Of a stretch of 64,000 bases of DNA, positions 26,424-38,418 are shown in pieces. The DNA is from Galbula dea (Eukaryota; Chordata; Aves; Piciformes; Galbulidae). Location: NCBI GenBank assembly GCA_013399015.1, contig VWZX01010004.1:62001-126000 (forward strand). Reading direction: 5' to 3'. The position numbers and the translations under genes are program-made. Below the pieces are notes generated by a model. The model saw only the letters and a program-made list of their open reading frames with translations. It did no database searches and had not been told where the DNA came from. Numbering within the stretch: the stretch's first letter is position 1; each line of letters starts with the position of its first letter.

Positions 26424-28487
26424 CTTCCATCTTATCCCCAAAGCTCATTAACATATGAAATTGCAAATGCTATGTAGGCCCTTATGCATGGAGGATAATC
26501 TTCTAATAATATTATTCATGTGTTGATATTCATAATATTGGCATGTGGTCAGAAACACCTGGTTGCAAAAATCACATGCTTTCCTTCTAAAGGCAAAAAG
26601 ATAAAAGTTTGCTTATGAAAGGGAAGCATGACGACTTGAATGGAATGCTGATCTGCTTTCATAGAGTGCCAGATATATCTAGTATCAACTCCAGAGTTTC
26701 ATGAAATATCATTCAGTCCCACTTTTAAGGCCACCTCTACAACTTCTTGGAGAATTTTCTCCATACAGTCAATAAAAATTAATTAATCTTATTTCCATAT
26801 GCACAAGTCTCTCTAAATCTCACTAAATCAATGTAACATTCAACTGATTTTATTCATTTCAATAGGTTTTGCAGCCATCCTGTACTTTATTAATTTAAGA
26901 CAAATATTCATTGGTACCAAAGGTCTAAAATGGGCTTATACAATAATGCTTACAAAAGGTGTATAATGGTATCTCTGAAAGATGGCACATTTAAGTGAGA
27001 TTAGAGACATCACTGTTTGCCCATAAGTTTAAACAAAAGAACACTGGTTACTGAAGAAAAAGTTGCAGAGGGAAAGGGGGCAGTGTAGACTCCTGATAGT
27101 GATTAAAAAAAAGTGTTTGTGCTGTACAGAATTCTCTGTTGGCTGCTCCTCTACAGCATACAGAGGAAATCAGTCTAAAGACTGGCAGAAATATATTTAC
27201 ATAAAACTCATAAACTATGCTTCATATAGTTTTATTTCCTCTATTTCTAAGATATTATAAAAAATTTTTAAAATAATAAGAAACCACCTTAAACATATCA
27301 GAGCTAATGAGCTGATGCAAGAGCACACTGCAGCAGTGTAGTATGCTGATATTTCACTACCACTACAAACCAGAGATAAGCAAAGTTAAGTTTATCTTTC
27401 TCTATTGACTTTCAGGGCTTGATTCAGCTGCCCAGAAACAAGCATCTACTGCCACTTGAGACAGCATAGTGACTCTGCAGCATCCACCTGAAGCCCATCA
27501 GACATGACACAGGATTTGAGACCTAAATCCTCCAGGAGTGGCAGCTGAAGACCAGCTAAGACATCTCAAAAGGGACTAGACACCTATGGCTAGGCAACTG
27601 AATCCCCTCTTGTGATGTTAGCAATATATTTACTAGAAGAAAGCTCTTGGGACATAGGGTGAGCTGTCATAGGCTACTGCATTATATTCTTTTATAAACT
27701 GAGCACACTCCATCATTAAGCTTTTTAAATTTTTATCTCCTTACAGTTTGTAATGGGAGGTGGCTCCAGAACTGCTCTGGTATTTTCAAATATTGTTCAT
27801 ATTGCCAAGGTTTCTCTTGGATGATTAAACCCATTTGTTTTAATGCCAACATTATCATCTAGATTCAACAGCACTGGTGTTTCTCCTCCTTTGACAGGTT
27901 TACAGGGAGAAGCCATGTACACTTGCATCTCAGTGTTTGCTAGGCTAAACAATGTTAGGCTTTAACAATGCTTTTTATGATTATATTGATATTCTTTATC
28001 ACTACTGGAAACACCATGTCAAAGACTTTGTTTGCTTCTTCTACATTTACTTTAGAAAATTACAGTCATCTTGTAGTTAACTAGCAGTGTCCAGCCTTTC
28101 TATCCCTTTTGTCATTGTGAGTGGGTCAGTAGATTTATCTTTTTATTAACCCTCATTTAGACTATGATGGCTTGATTTCTTTCTCTTTCTTCTTTATATG
28201 CAGCCAGGTTATCTTTTTACCATCATGCAATACATAATTTCTTTGATAAAACATGAGCTCTCACCTTCTCTCAATCATTGCAAGTTCTCCATTCTTTGGC
28301 ATAACTGAGGAAGGTCTTTAGACTTTACACCCAGGGCCAAGAAGAAAGAACAGCTGCTTTCTCTTGAAAGGATATGAGCAAAAAAGGAGCAGGAAAAAGG
28401 AAATCAGAAAAGCTGCTTATCTGCAGACAATCTAGCTTCTTATGTTTGGGTATTTAAATCTGGTATCTGGAGAAAGGTATCAAGAAC
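26424..28487. other. Gene-free sequence with second copy of a 24-bp repeat
   Basis: No gene was found. Apart from the repeat copy at 27,159-27,182 there is unique AT-rich DNA. The stretch ends at a long CR1 fragment. Confidence 0.5.
27159..27182 (+). repeat. 24-bp exact direct repeat, copy 2
   Basis: It is identical to 25,705-25,728. Just past the shared block, copy 1 reads AGAAGG and copy 2 reads TGGCAGAAA. Homology may therefore continue after a short TGGC insertion. No transposon boundary or target-site duplication is apparent. Confidence 0.85.
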
Positions 28488-29823
28488 AGCATTTAGACTG
28501 GTCAGAGAGCAATGCTACAAGCAATTCCAGGGAATGTGCTGGAGCTAATAATCCTGGAAACTATTCTCACACACTTGAAGGTCAAGAAAGTGATTTGGAT
28601 TAGCCAGCATGCATTTATGAAGGAGAAATGCCTGACCAACCTGATAGCCTTCTACCATAAGATGGCTGGCTTGGTGGGTAAAAGGACAGCAATGAAGGAG
28701 AACAGAGGATGATGTTCATCCTGACTCCAGTATGGCTTTCAGTGCTGTCTTCTACAACATCCTCATAGAGAAACTGATGAAGTACAAGCCAGATATGTAT
28801 GTAAAAGGTGAGATGAACACAAAACTTGCTGAACTGCTGGGCTCAAACTGTTGTGATCAGTTGCATGAAGTTCGACTGAAGACCAATCACCAGTGGGGTA
28901 CCCCAGGGATGGATGCTGTGGCCAATACTGTTTATCATCTTCATTAATTAACTGGAAGATAGGACACCATGTACCCACAGCAAGTTTATAGATAATGCAA
29001 AACTGGGAGGAGTATTTAATAGCCTAGGTGGTAATGCTGTCATTCAGAGGGACCTTCACATGCTGGAGAAATGAGCAAAGAGGACTATTATGGAGTTTAA
29101 TAGAGGAAAACAAAGTCTTGTCTCTTGGGAGTCATAACTTCATTATAACCTGGCTGAGTAGCTGGAAAGCAGCAGAAAAGGACCTTGGGACACCAAGTTT
29201 AACATGATACAGCAATACATCCCCTGTAGCAAAGGCCAATAGCATCCTGAAATGCACAAGAAAAAGCACTGCTAGCAAGTCAAGGGAGGTGATTCTTCCC
29301 CTCGACCTAGCACTGGTGAGGACAGATCTGGAGTGCTAGCTAGTAGTGCTGGGCTCCCCACTATGAGACATGAACACACTGGAGCAAGTCCAGCAAAGGG
29401 CCACAAAGATGATTAAGATGTTGTACCGCCTGTGATACAAAGAGAACCAAGATTGTTCAGCCTGGAGAAGAGAAGGCTCAGAGGGAATTTTTCAGTGTGC
29501 ATAAATACCTGATGAGATGGTGTACACAGGACAGAGCCAGACTCTTCTCAGTAGTATCCAGGGAAAGGACAAGAAAGAATGAGCACAAACTGAAATACAA
29601 AGAATTCTATTTAAACATAAGAAAAAACTTTCATACTCTAAGGGTGACTAAACACAGGTTGCCCAGAGAGGTTGTGGGGTCTCCATCCTTGGATATATTC
29701 AGAACCTGACTGGATGTGGCCCAGCATAAACTGATCTAGCTTTACTCTTGTTTTGAATGGGAGGGGTTGGACTAGCCAAACTCCAGAGGTAACTTCCAAC
29801 CTCAATCATTCTATGATTTTGTA
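28488..29823 (+). mobile_element. CR1: CR1 LINE, 5'-truncated, decayed RT region to 3' end
   Basis: This is the largest mobile-element remnant in the window, about 1.3 kb in plus orientation. Translated pieces follow the CR1 ORF2 reverse-transcriptase order: CLTNLIAFYHKMAGLVGK near 28,620-28,680, then FYNILIEKLMKYKPD near 28,750-28,795. Next comes SKFIDNAKLGG near 28,979-29,011 at the FADD catalytic position, then AEKDLG, ARLFSVVSRERTRKNEHKLK and LPREVVGSPSLDIF at 29,650-29,700. The 3' UTR ends GGGTTGGACTAGCC...CAACCTCAATCATTCTATGATT. The frame is split by stops and shifts into fragments of about 66-71 codons, and the catalytic Asp-Asp has become Asp-Asn (28,991-28,996). It is dead and old. 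Confidence 0.93.
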
Positions 29824-32006
29824 ACTCTAGAAAGTAAATTGAAAGCTAAATAAGACTCAAGCTTTGACAAATTTTGCTAAACAATAAAAATTTTATGTCT
29901 AAAGTTCCCTGACCTAATGAAATCCCTACTTCTCAAAAGTCTGCATCTTTCACTTCCCCCACACTGATAAGCCATTCTTTGGAAGGATCAAGCCCCTCTG
30001 GTTCCTTACATGCCCTTTTATTTGTACAAACTCTTTTAAACACTGGTCTTGAAGACTATTATGTGTAACTGAAGCATTTGACATACCTCACTGCTGAGCT
30101 GTGACTAGCTCTCACTATTAGCTTAGAGGTGACCCATCCTCAGTGAATCCCTGCTGGCTGCCAGAGCTGTTTGCTGCTTCCCTGAATAACCCATCCAGTA
30201 TCACCAGTGTACGTAGCGTTTGAACAAGGTCACCTCTCCTTGACAGGAAGCATTTCATATCCTTCTCTTCCACCAATAATTCTAGAGGGCCCAGTCCAAA
30301 ACCCACTAGAGAAGAGTCCAGACAAATTAAATGGACCCTTAGGTCTCTCAGGTTGCAGACAAGAAAAGAGGCAATTAACACACATAGGAAATAACAAATT
30401 TGGGATTCACCTCTTCTAATTTCAGATGAGGTATCTAGTCCAGGTTAGGTCTTTAGGCTCCATCTATAGTAAATGGGGTAGAGCAGCACCCTCACAAGAA
30501 GCTGCAATTCATCTAAGACAGAAGGCACAAGTTGCTATCTGAAGAAGCCTCCCCTTCTGCCTTCATGCTATTGCTCCTAAACAATAATTTCGGGCAGCAA
30601 GTCAGGAAAGCTGAACCCATGCCACTTCCTACCCATTACCTTCATCTATTTCCACACTGATATTATTGCTCTTCCCCTTTCCTCAGCCAAATGCAAGTCC
30701 ATTTGAATTTGCTTCCACTATGTCTCCTGACTTAGTAAATCAAATCCATTGTAAAGCACAAAAGCAAAGGCTTTCTTCAAATCCAAATAAATTATGTTCA
30801 ATGTCTCAGGATTGCCTCCCAATCTGCTACTGTATATAATGCATTTAAATGAAACGTATGCATATGAATGGTGATTGCTCCTTATTGAAACACACATCTC
30901 TAAACACCCTGTAATCTTGTTCCTTACCAGTGTCTCCCAGAAATTATTGCAGCATAAAAGGCTTTCTTCTTCATCCTCAAACCAGTTTTAAAGATATACA
31001 ACACAAATTGTTACTCAAGCTCTTGTCATTGTATTTATTATTTATTCCCTTTGCTCACACTCAGTTTTGTTTTCCAAATATAAAAGGGAAATTCTTGAGA
31101 CTGGAATTTGGTCACAGATTAGGAGAACAAGCAATATATGAAATACAGAAAAGAAAGTCTCCCAATACTCTTGTCAAAAAAGAGCAATTATTTAAAGATC
31201 TTTTCTGACACTTATTTCCAAAGTAGGAGACTTTCTTTTTGCAATGATTTTTTTGCAGCCAGAGTTCTTTTCCCATGAGGCAGTCCCCCAGAACCATCTG
31301 ATCTCCTAAATGAGCAAAGTAAATGAGTTGCCCTTTCTCTGCCTATGTCTTAAGCATTCCGATTCTGTGCCCACCGATTAAAACCCCAATTGACTCAGAA
31401 AGGCACTAAATCAGGACACATTGTCTTTGGAAAAATATATAAAGGCTTTCCTAGAAGACTTCAATCATACCTAGGGATATGTTTTTCCTGAGTCTCAGCT
31501 GCTATCAAATCACAGTTTATCCAATCTGCCTAACACTGTGACCAGAAGTAAATTTCACAATCTTATCAAAATGACTCAAAACCCTAAACTTTATTTCCCA
31601 GTTGACTTAGGTACTTCAGAACTCAAATCACATCAAAAACCTCCTAGTTGCCTAAATCCCTTTTGAAAATTGACTTCACACCTCTTTCCCAAAAAAAACT
31701 ACACTCTTACTGTTAGGTTACAGATCTATTTATTTCCTTCCAAGTAACAGGGTGGATATTTTTTCAGAAACCAGGAACAAATCATCTTCTATAACAATGA
31801 CATTTAGACTACTCTAGTTACAGTATGATTCTTACACGAAGGGGCAATGACAGAAATGCATTTCTTTCTGCCCAAACTAACAGCTGTATTACAAAAAAAA
31901 ATATATTGATAAGATTGTGCAAAAATCCAGCCAGATTACTATTTTGAAAAATAATACCTCATCTGCTGCTTCTTTTTAATACAGTAGCAAATATACTGCC
32001 TGGTTT
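29824..32006. other. Gene-free unique sequence
   Basis: No gene was found. Near 30,835-30,875, ATGCATTTAAATGA and TATGCATATGAAT form a small group of POU/octamer-like sites. The remainder is unique DNA; the short frames at 30,100-30,420 overlap on opposite strands. Confidence 0.5.
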
Positions 32007-32095
32007 GGCTTCATGCCAAGATTAATTTTAAATTGGACCTCATGAAATATTTATGAGGCCCAATTTAATGGGATTGCTTTCCCTGGCATTAAGCC
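32007..32095. repeat. Nested imperfect hairpin, possible conserved element
   Basis: Inner arms 32,028-32,043 (TTAAATTGGACCTCAT) and 32,053-32,068 (ATGAGGCCCAATTTAA) pair at 15 of 16 positions around a 9-nt loop. Outer arms 32,007-32,018 (GGCTTCATGCCA) and 32,084-32,095 (TGGCATTAAGCC) pair at 11 of 12. The unpaired middle parts hold AGATTAAT and GGGATTG, which resemble bicoid-class homeodomain sites. The single inner mismatch would be a G-U wobble in a minus-strand RNA. It may be a conserved palindromic element of the Eulor/UCON type, a MITE relic or a structured RNA. Confidence 0.7.
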
Positions 32096-32289
32096 TGTGT
32101 GGATAGCATCTTAAACACTGATGTTTTTAACAGAACCTCGAGACACACACACACAAAAAAGTCCTTGGGTATTAATAGGCTTATTAATAAAATGTTTAAC
32201 ACTACAGCAGTGTATTTTAGAAGTATTCTGGCAAGCTCTTTGTAGTGAATCTTTACCTGCTTTTTCTCAAAGCCTGTGCTTTGCACTGT

Positions 32290-32560
32290 GTCAAACAAAC
32301 GCTGCTTAGCATTTAGCAAAATGGTAAATCATCATTGGTTAGAAACAAACTGAAGTAAGCGTGAGCAAAGAGCTAATCACCCTTAGATAGCCTTCGTGGG
32401 GAACTGGCAGTGCTCAGAAAGCTACAGACACCACTCAGCTCCTCTGTGGCTTTCTTGACTCAGATACACCGTTTACCTTTGGTTTCCAATTACATTTAAT
32501 AGTTCGATAAAAACGCTATATTGAGACATATGCTTACAAAAAAACTCGGTGTTTTATACA
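32290..32560. promoter_or_regulatory. Candidate enhancer: forkhead-like motif cluster
   Basis: AAACAAAC at 32,293-32,300 and again at 32,343-32,350, GTTTACC at 32,471-32,477, GCTAATC near 32,371 and CCAATTAC near 32,486 lie within 270 bp. The block keeps several CpGs (AACGCTG, AAGCGTG, TTCGTGG, ACCGTTT, TTCGATA, AACGCTA, CTCGGTG). The surrounding desert is CpG-poor, which is a mild sign of constraint. It follows the hairpin at 32,007-32,095 directly. Function is inferred only. Confidence 0.3.
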
Positions 32561-33232
32561 AAGAAAACATCTTGAATAATTGATAAATCATTTTCCTTCC
32601 CTTTTTTCTATTAAGAGCATGGAGCTAATCTCTAGAGCCAATTATTTCAACTGCATTTGAACCCATTTCTAAATAGCTGCTTCACTGCTTCTCCATCAGT
32701 GTTCACAATGGACCTTCAGCAACCAAAACTCACAAGTGGAGTAGAAGAGCAAAGACAGCACAGATTACAACCAAATTTGATCTCAGTCTGTTACTACTAC
32801 ACAACACCATTGATGTGTGACTCCTGTTAAGTGTGAAAACAGGACTGCATATACCAAATGCCACCGGACTTCATAGCTTAGCTCTGCAAAGCTGCAACAT
32901 GATTGCCCGAGTTCAGAACCGGGTACAGAACCCAACTTTCTCCTACAGAGAGCTTTGGGAGGTCTGACCAAACATAGGTTTGTCTGGAGTTAAGGGCAAT
33001 CACATGGAATATACATTCTTATGTGTTTCCCAGATCCCTTGAGAAGGGCCACAGATAGTTCACATGCCTTTGGAAAAAGCAACTGATACAACACAAGCAA
33101 CAAAAAGAGATTGTCCATCTGACCTGTTTGATTCAACAAAGCTTTGCACAAAAAGGATGCCTGTCTGCAGGGTAGAAAGTATCAAGCAAGCAGGAGTAAG
33201 TAGCATGCAATTCAAAAATGAAAGAGGGAGCT
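32561..33232. other. Gene-free unique sequence
   Basis: No gene was found. The sequence continues the unique, repeat-free character of the preceding candidate regulatory block and ends at a G-rich tract. No frame of convincing coding character was seen on either strand. Confidence 0.5.
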
Positions 33233-33254
33233 GGGGGTGGGGACGGAGGGGGGG
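33233..33254 (+). other. Potential G-quadruplex
   Basis: GGGGGTGGGGACGGAGGGGGGG contains runs of five, four, two and seven guanines. Splitting the last run gives four G-tracts of at least three with loops of one to five bases, which meets the usual G4 rule. It is isolated in AT-rich DNA and not next to a recognised promoter. Confidence 0.6.
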
Positions 33255-34510
33255 ATTCAGGGCAAATGACATGTTTAGATAACTGGAAAAAAAACCAAAA
33301 AGATACATCTTTCCATATGTGTGCCATTTGATTCTAAGTACAGCAGAAGACAGTCAGGGTGTGATATGACATTGTAAAACATGCCTCAGTTGCTTTTTCC
33401 TGGAGATAGATGTATTACCACTTAAACCCCATATCTCTATCATTGATATTGCATTCAAGAGGCAGAAAGTTGGCCTGACCCTTTACTTTCTGATGAACTA
33501 AAAAGCTTAACTGTGCATTAGCTCTTTAACAAAAATAAAGCCACTAAGAGTTTGGAACAAAATAGAAAGAGCTAATGATCTAAATAATGAAACTACAAGG
33601 GAGTTTTCAGAAAGCAGATTGTAATTAGCCAACTGGAATTTAGCCAGGACACCACAGCTAACACCTCTGTGACCTTCAATCAACACTCTTTTAATATGCA
33701 TGAAGTTAGGTTTCTTTATCATTAATAAACTAAATGAAAATCCAATTGAAGCAAATACTCTTTTGGTTGATTTTCTTCATCAGAGCTGCTGGAATGATGA
33801 AATTCATGGGGGAAAAATTTGTGAATACTTGGTCATAAACAGCTAGCTAGCAGTCTGTCCTCTTAATACTTCTGATGTTGACAGTTGTTGGATGTGTGTA
33901 GAAAAAAAATGTTTTCACACTCATAGCTGGGATGTGTAAGCAATGTTTTCAGCCCAGATCTCTTCCTGTCAGAAACCAAACCATTCAAATTTCCACTGGA
34001 GTCAGTTAGGTGGAAGAAGAACCCAGAGAAAAACTGCCCTGAATTCACTTCCCCATGCCTACAAGAACCCTCTAGCTCTTGGTATATTTTCTGAATTCCA
34101 CAGCACACCCACCCACCTTATTAAGGTATAAAAGTGCCAGGTCAGAACAACACAAAGCCTGCTCATTTTGTTGTTCCCACACAGATCAACATCCCCAGCC
34201 TTAAAGAAAAGGTAATCACAGGAAGGCCATGATTCACAAGCAGCCATTTCAAATGAAGGAATCCCACCCCACACAAAGCAGCTCTATGGTATAAAACTTT
34301 GAACTAGCTGCTCCTGTTTAGGAGTGTTGATAGCAAGATTAATTATCCTTCTGTTGAGAGGCAGAAGCTGCCACAATGATGTGTCACCAGCACTTACTGA
34401 GCAAGGATGTATTCATCACAAGTGACAAGTCTGCAGAGAAGTGAAATTCTTGTTAATATTTGTCTGTATGCTAATGCAGTTTGAGAACAAAGTTTTCTAA
34501 AGCTGGATGA
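33255..34510. other. Gene-free unique sequence
   Basis: No gene was found. Short frames of up to 81 codons at 33,863-34,274 overlap on both strands with no recognisable motif. Confidence 0.5.
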
Positions 34511-34545
34511 GAAGAAAAAAAAAGAAAAAAGGAAGAAAAAAAAAA
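34511..34545. repeat. Purine (A/G) low-complexity tract
   Basis: GAAGAAAAAAAAAGAAAAAAGG followed by further A runs gives 35 bp of pure purine. It is low complexity with no coding meaning. Confidence 0.85.
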
Positions 34546-34559
34546 TGCTTTAGCCAAAG

Positions 34560-34800
34560 TAAACGATGGAAAAGAGTAAAGCAATTTAATTTTTTTACTC
34601 ATTTTACAGACCTTTTGAGATTTAATCTGCCCAGCCATTAGGGATTTAAAGAGGACTGATGTTTAACTTGTTTGCCCATTTGACTTAAGACAAATCCATC
34701 TGACAACAACAAAGCACTTTCTTTGTCTTCACCACCACTTAATTTAAAGGGGACATGTTTACTAACAGCTTAATCTGTTTAATACAAATAGTCTTTTGCA
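34560..34800. promoter_or_regulatory. Candidate enhancer: four forkhead-like sites
   Basis: TGTTTAAC (34,660-34,667), TGTTTGC (34,669-34,675), TGTTTAC (34,756-34,762) and TGTTTAAT (about 34,777-34,784) lie within 130 bp in one orientation. SOX-like ACAACAAAG and CTTTGT lie between them. The block is unique sequence bounded by two low-complexity tracts. FOXA/FOXF input is expected for endodermal SHH enhancers, so this is a candidate. Conservation was not tested. Confidence 0.3.
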
Positions 34801-34815
34801 TTCTTTAATCCTGTC

Positions 34816-34876
34816 AAAAAAAAAAAAACAAACAAACCCCAAACCAAAAAACACACACCCCACACCCAACCCCCAG
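34816..34876. repeat. A-rich/(CA)-rich low-complexity tract
   Basis: Poly-A passes into CAAACAAACCCCAAACC and then ACACACACCCCACACCCAACCCCC. It is simple-sequence DNA of about 60 bp. Confidence 0.85.
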
Positions 34877-34963
34877 AAACCATTTGGTCCCTTCTAAAGC
34901 CCAAAGGGACAACCTGAGATCAATAAAATGTCTTAGCTGCACAAACACACTGAGCTGAACAAT

Positions 34964-34991
34964 TCTTCTTTATAAAATCTTCTTTATAAAA
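34964..34991 (+). repeat. 14-bp perfect tandem duplication
   Basis: TCTTCTTTATAAAA occurs twice head-to-tail without spacing. It is a small slippage-type duplication. Confidence 0.9.
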
Positions 34992-35595
34992 AGAGAAAAA
35001 AATATTGCTAAAGAGTCTGATGAACACTATGCACTTCTCTAACAAAAGCTGGCGAGCTGCAGGAATTCTATGGCAAATGAACATATTTATTTCATATAGC
35101 TGCATACACAAATCCTTAGCATTAGTGAGGATTAATGTCAAAGAACACAATAACCACACCTTGTCTTAATGTCACCTTATTACTAAAAACTTTACTCCTC
35201 TCAGGAGACTTCAATGGTCTTTCATCAGGACACATGTAGCCTTGGATTGCACATGAAATGCCCTTCACTGTACTTTTTGTTCTCATAGTGTATCCTGTTC
35301 CATGACAATCAGATGTCTCTTGATTGTTTAATACTAGTAAGGATGAAAAATGTCATATTCTGGAAGTGTTAACCACCTGCTGGACAGGCTTATTCTTTTC
35401 TAATGATTGTATGTTCTCACCTCTGTCCTTGATGGTAGCCATGATCTGGGAAAAAAGAGTGGAGTAACAAGAACCTACAGATTCCAAGTCTTAATGCTGG
35501 AACTGTCTACTGTATGACCTTAAACAAGCAATTCAACCCCAGACCAACATAACATGTGAGCATAAGCTTGATTTTAAATTAAAGAACAATCATTC
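34992..35595. other. Gene-free unique sequence
   Basis: I see no gene and no classified repeat here. The sequence is unique AT-rich DNA between the small tandem duplication and a CR1 fragment. Confidence 0.5.
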
Positions 35596-35662
35596 AGAAT
35601 TAAGATCGGAGAACCATTTAGGTTGGAAAAGGCCTTTAAGAACACCAAGACCAACTGTTAAA
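35596..35662 (-). repeat. CR1: CR1 LINE 3'-end fragment, old
   Basis: GAACCATTTAGGTTGGAAAAGGCCTTTAAGAACACCAAGACCAACTGTTAA matches the reverse complement of the bird CR1 subfamily whose 3' end reads GTTAAC...CTTAAAGGTCTTTTCCAACC. Only about 65 bp remain and the terminal repeats are gone. Confidence 0.75.
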
Positions 35663-38418
35663 TGTGCTTTAGTGTTTGTCTCATTGCAGTGAAGCATTGC
35701 CTGTCTTCTCTATTTCAATTTCCCCATCTGCCAAAGGCACTATGCTAGTCCAGTGAAAGAGCATTGTAAATACAAAGTATTATTCTTGTCACTTTCCCTG
35801 ACGATTTTTGGTTTTGTGACAAACTATACCATAGGGTGTCCAAGGTTAAATTTTGTGGTTTGCAGTTTAAAATGAGTTGTCCCCAGGCTTCAGAGATTTG
35901 AGGACCGTGTTACCTTTGGTTCTTCTTGTATCTCAAAAATTCTAGCAGCATATGTCTTTCCCCTGCTTTAAATATGAAGGAGAAAATATATGTCTGTAAA
36001 ATACATTCAGGTCTTAGTGTTTTTAAAGGAAGACACTATAAGAAGAGTGTATTCTTTTACTTAATAGGTTGGTGTTTCTTCAGGAATTAAATAGTTTTTT
36101 AAAATAAGCATTTTATCTTCAGATTCAAAAAGAAATTGAACTTAAAAGACACCTGTGACAAAATACAGTGAACACATCCATGAGTACACTCAGCCATACA
36201 AAAGCTAAGTGATTATTAGTCCCTGATTAAACAAGGAGTTAGTAGAAGAAATGAGAGCAAGCCAGTACTAAGCATTTACATAGGCCTTTTCACACAAGAA
36301 TTTTAAACATTTTACAATGAAAACAACAACCAAAAAAAAAAGCTGGATTTCATTCCTGAAACTCAGTCTTCTGCCACATCTACTACCAATCAATCTTCCC
36401 CAGAAAACGCTGGTTCTAACATTTACTTTGTTACACATTTTCATCCCACCTCTGTACCAGGTATACTGAGTAAACTACAATCTTACACCAGCACAAACAC
36501 ACACTTTTAATTCAGATAAATATTTGAACCTCACTATAGAAGCTTCTGTAAAACCCAATTACATCCAATCCTGTAAAATCAAGCCAATCTTTACTGTAAT
36601 AAAAAAAATCATATTACAATAATGGCATTTGCAAGTTAATGGCACAATAAAGACCTGCTAAAAGACAGTCTTTGTCAGCCTAATAATGATACAGGTTTTA
36701 AAACAGACCATGACCATAAGATAGGTTATATCTTCAGAGGTTTACCTGAAAATTTGCCCTTTAGAAGGGTATTTAAGATTTTAAGGTCTTTTGGGAGGAT
36801 GCTGTCTATTTATTTCATGTTTGCATAGCACGTGGAGGAAAGAAGACCTCATCTTACATGTCAGTATACTAGGAATAATAAATCAAACTAGTTTTCATTA
36901 GTATTGTGTTAATTGATTGATGAAAATATCTAGCTTGGTCCAAAAAATCTTAGTTTTAATCAGAGACAGAACATCTTCCCCCCCAAAAAAAAATCCATAC
37001 TGCCCATGGTATTTGTGAGAATGGGTCTGGGAGACCTTCTTGACTGTATGTGTGAAAGTGCACCCCACTTTTATAGACCTCTTTTCAAAGCCTCACTGGG
37101 CTAATTCTGAAAGCATGAAGACAGTACCTGAGAGACTGTCTTCTCCTTCAGTTGCAAAGATACACATGGGGGGTAATTAAATTGCAATTAACTTCTGACC
37201 GCCTTGTCTCTCAACAAAGTGATTCTGTCCTGTGGGAAAGAAGAAAGTAAAAGGGATTTGGAGGTATGGTGTACTTCCCTCCCTGCTTTTCCAGAGCTGA
37301 GTAATGCTTGCTCCAGCTGGAAAAACATAAACAACTCCAATGATTCACAGAAGCTTGGATATCTTGCTTGGTTACTTGATGCCAGACCTCTGATAATGCA
37401 GGCACTCTCTAAACCCCCACATACCTGGTGGTTTTGGAGTAAGACAAAGTATGACTAGTCATTAGTGAAGATGGGGACTTTAATTAGCCTTCAGCTGTGC
37501 AGGCAAAAGGAAATGCCTTAGAATTAGACACAGGTGAAAAACCTTTTTACTATAATTTTACTAGTGCCAGAATCTCCTGTGTCTATGCTATCACTGTAAT
37601 ATCCCACCATTACTCAAAGACAGTTGACACTGGGCAGTGCTCTGCCCTGCAGGGGATGTCACCAGGAGGAAAATCCTTCTTACAGCCAAGATGCCCCAAA
37701 TCTGTGATGCATTTTGCTGTATGCTGCTTCAGTTTCATTTGAAATGATAGACCTGCAAGACAACCAGTATATCTGTTGTGGGAATTAAAAATGCTGTCTC
37801 AAGGAAAATGCTGCTTCCCTACTTCTTCAGTTGTTATAGTGCCTGAAATCTTTATTGATGTATTTTTTATTGTCTTTGGGCTTTACCATCTTTATTCATT
37901 TAACATTTAGAGTGAATATGGGCATTTTATGGATTAAAAACTCTAAAGTTCCTCTTTAATGAGCCACAGTCAATAAAAATAAAGACCCTTAAACTTTGTG
38001 ACATGTTACAGAGAATTAGGCATTTGGAGGGATAGTATGGGTCAAAATTTCAAAGTTTCTACTTTCAGTGTGCACTTTCCTGTGTCAAAACTCATTTCAT
38101 ATTCAAAATATCCTCACAAAGCATGTCTCAAATTATTCCTGGTTTTAAGAAGTTTTCTATAGCTTTCAAGACCATTGCCTGTGCAGCCAGAAGCTAAATC
38201 AGGATCAGCAGAACACTGATAAGAATTAGGGGAAAGATTATTCATTTATTCATACCCACTACATGAAGAACCAGGTATCCCCTACAAGACAAAAATGTTG
38301 TATGTTTGATTTACAACAGCTGACCTGAGCATCACGCTACAACCAAGCAATGTAAGATATATTAGAACTAAGTTTCCTCACCAAACAACCAATGGAAAGC
38401 CAACATTGCAGCCCATTA
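35663..38418. other. Gene-free unique sequence
   Basis: No gene was found. The 37,204-37,742 portion has overlapping short frames on both strands and no signature. The rest is AT-rich unique DNA. Confidence 0.5.

Noticed and set aside
28512..29709. Three short frames at 28,512, 28,732 and 29,497 as separate genes
   Set aside because: All three are pieces of one decayed CR1 reverse-transcriptase frame.
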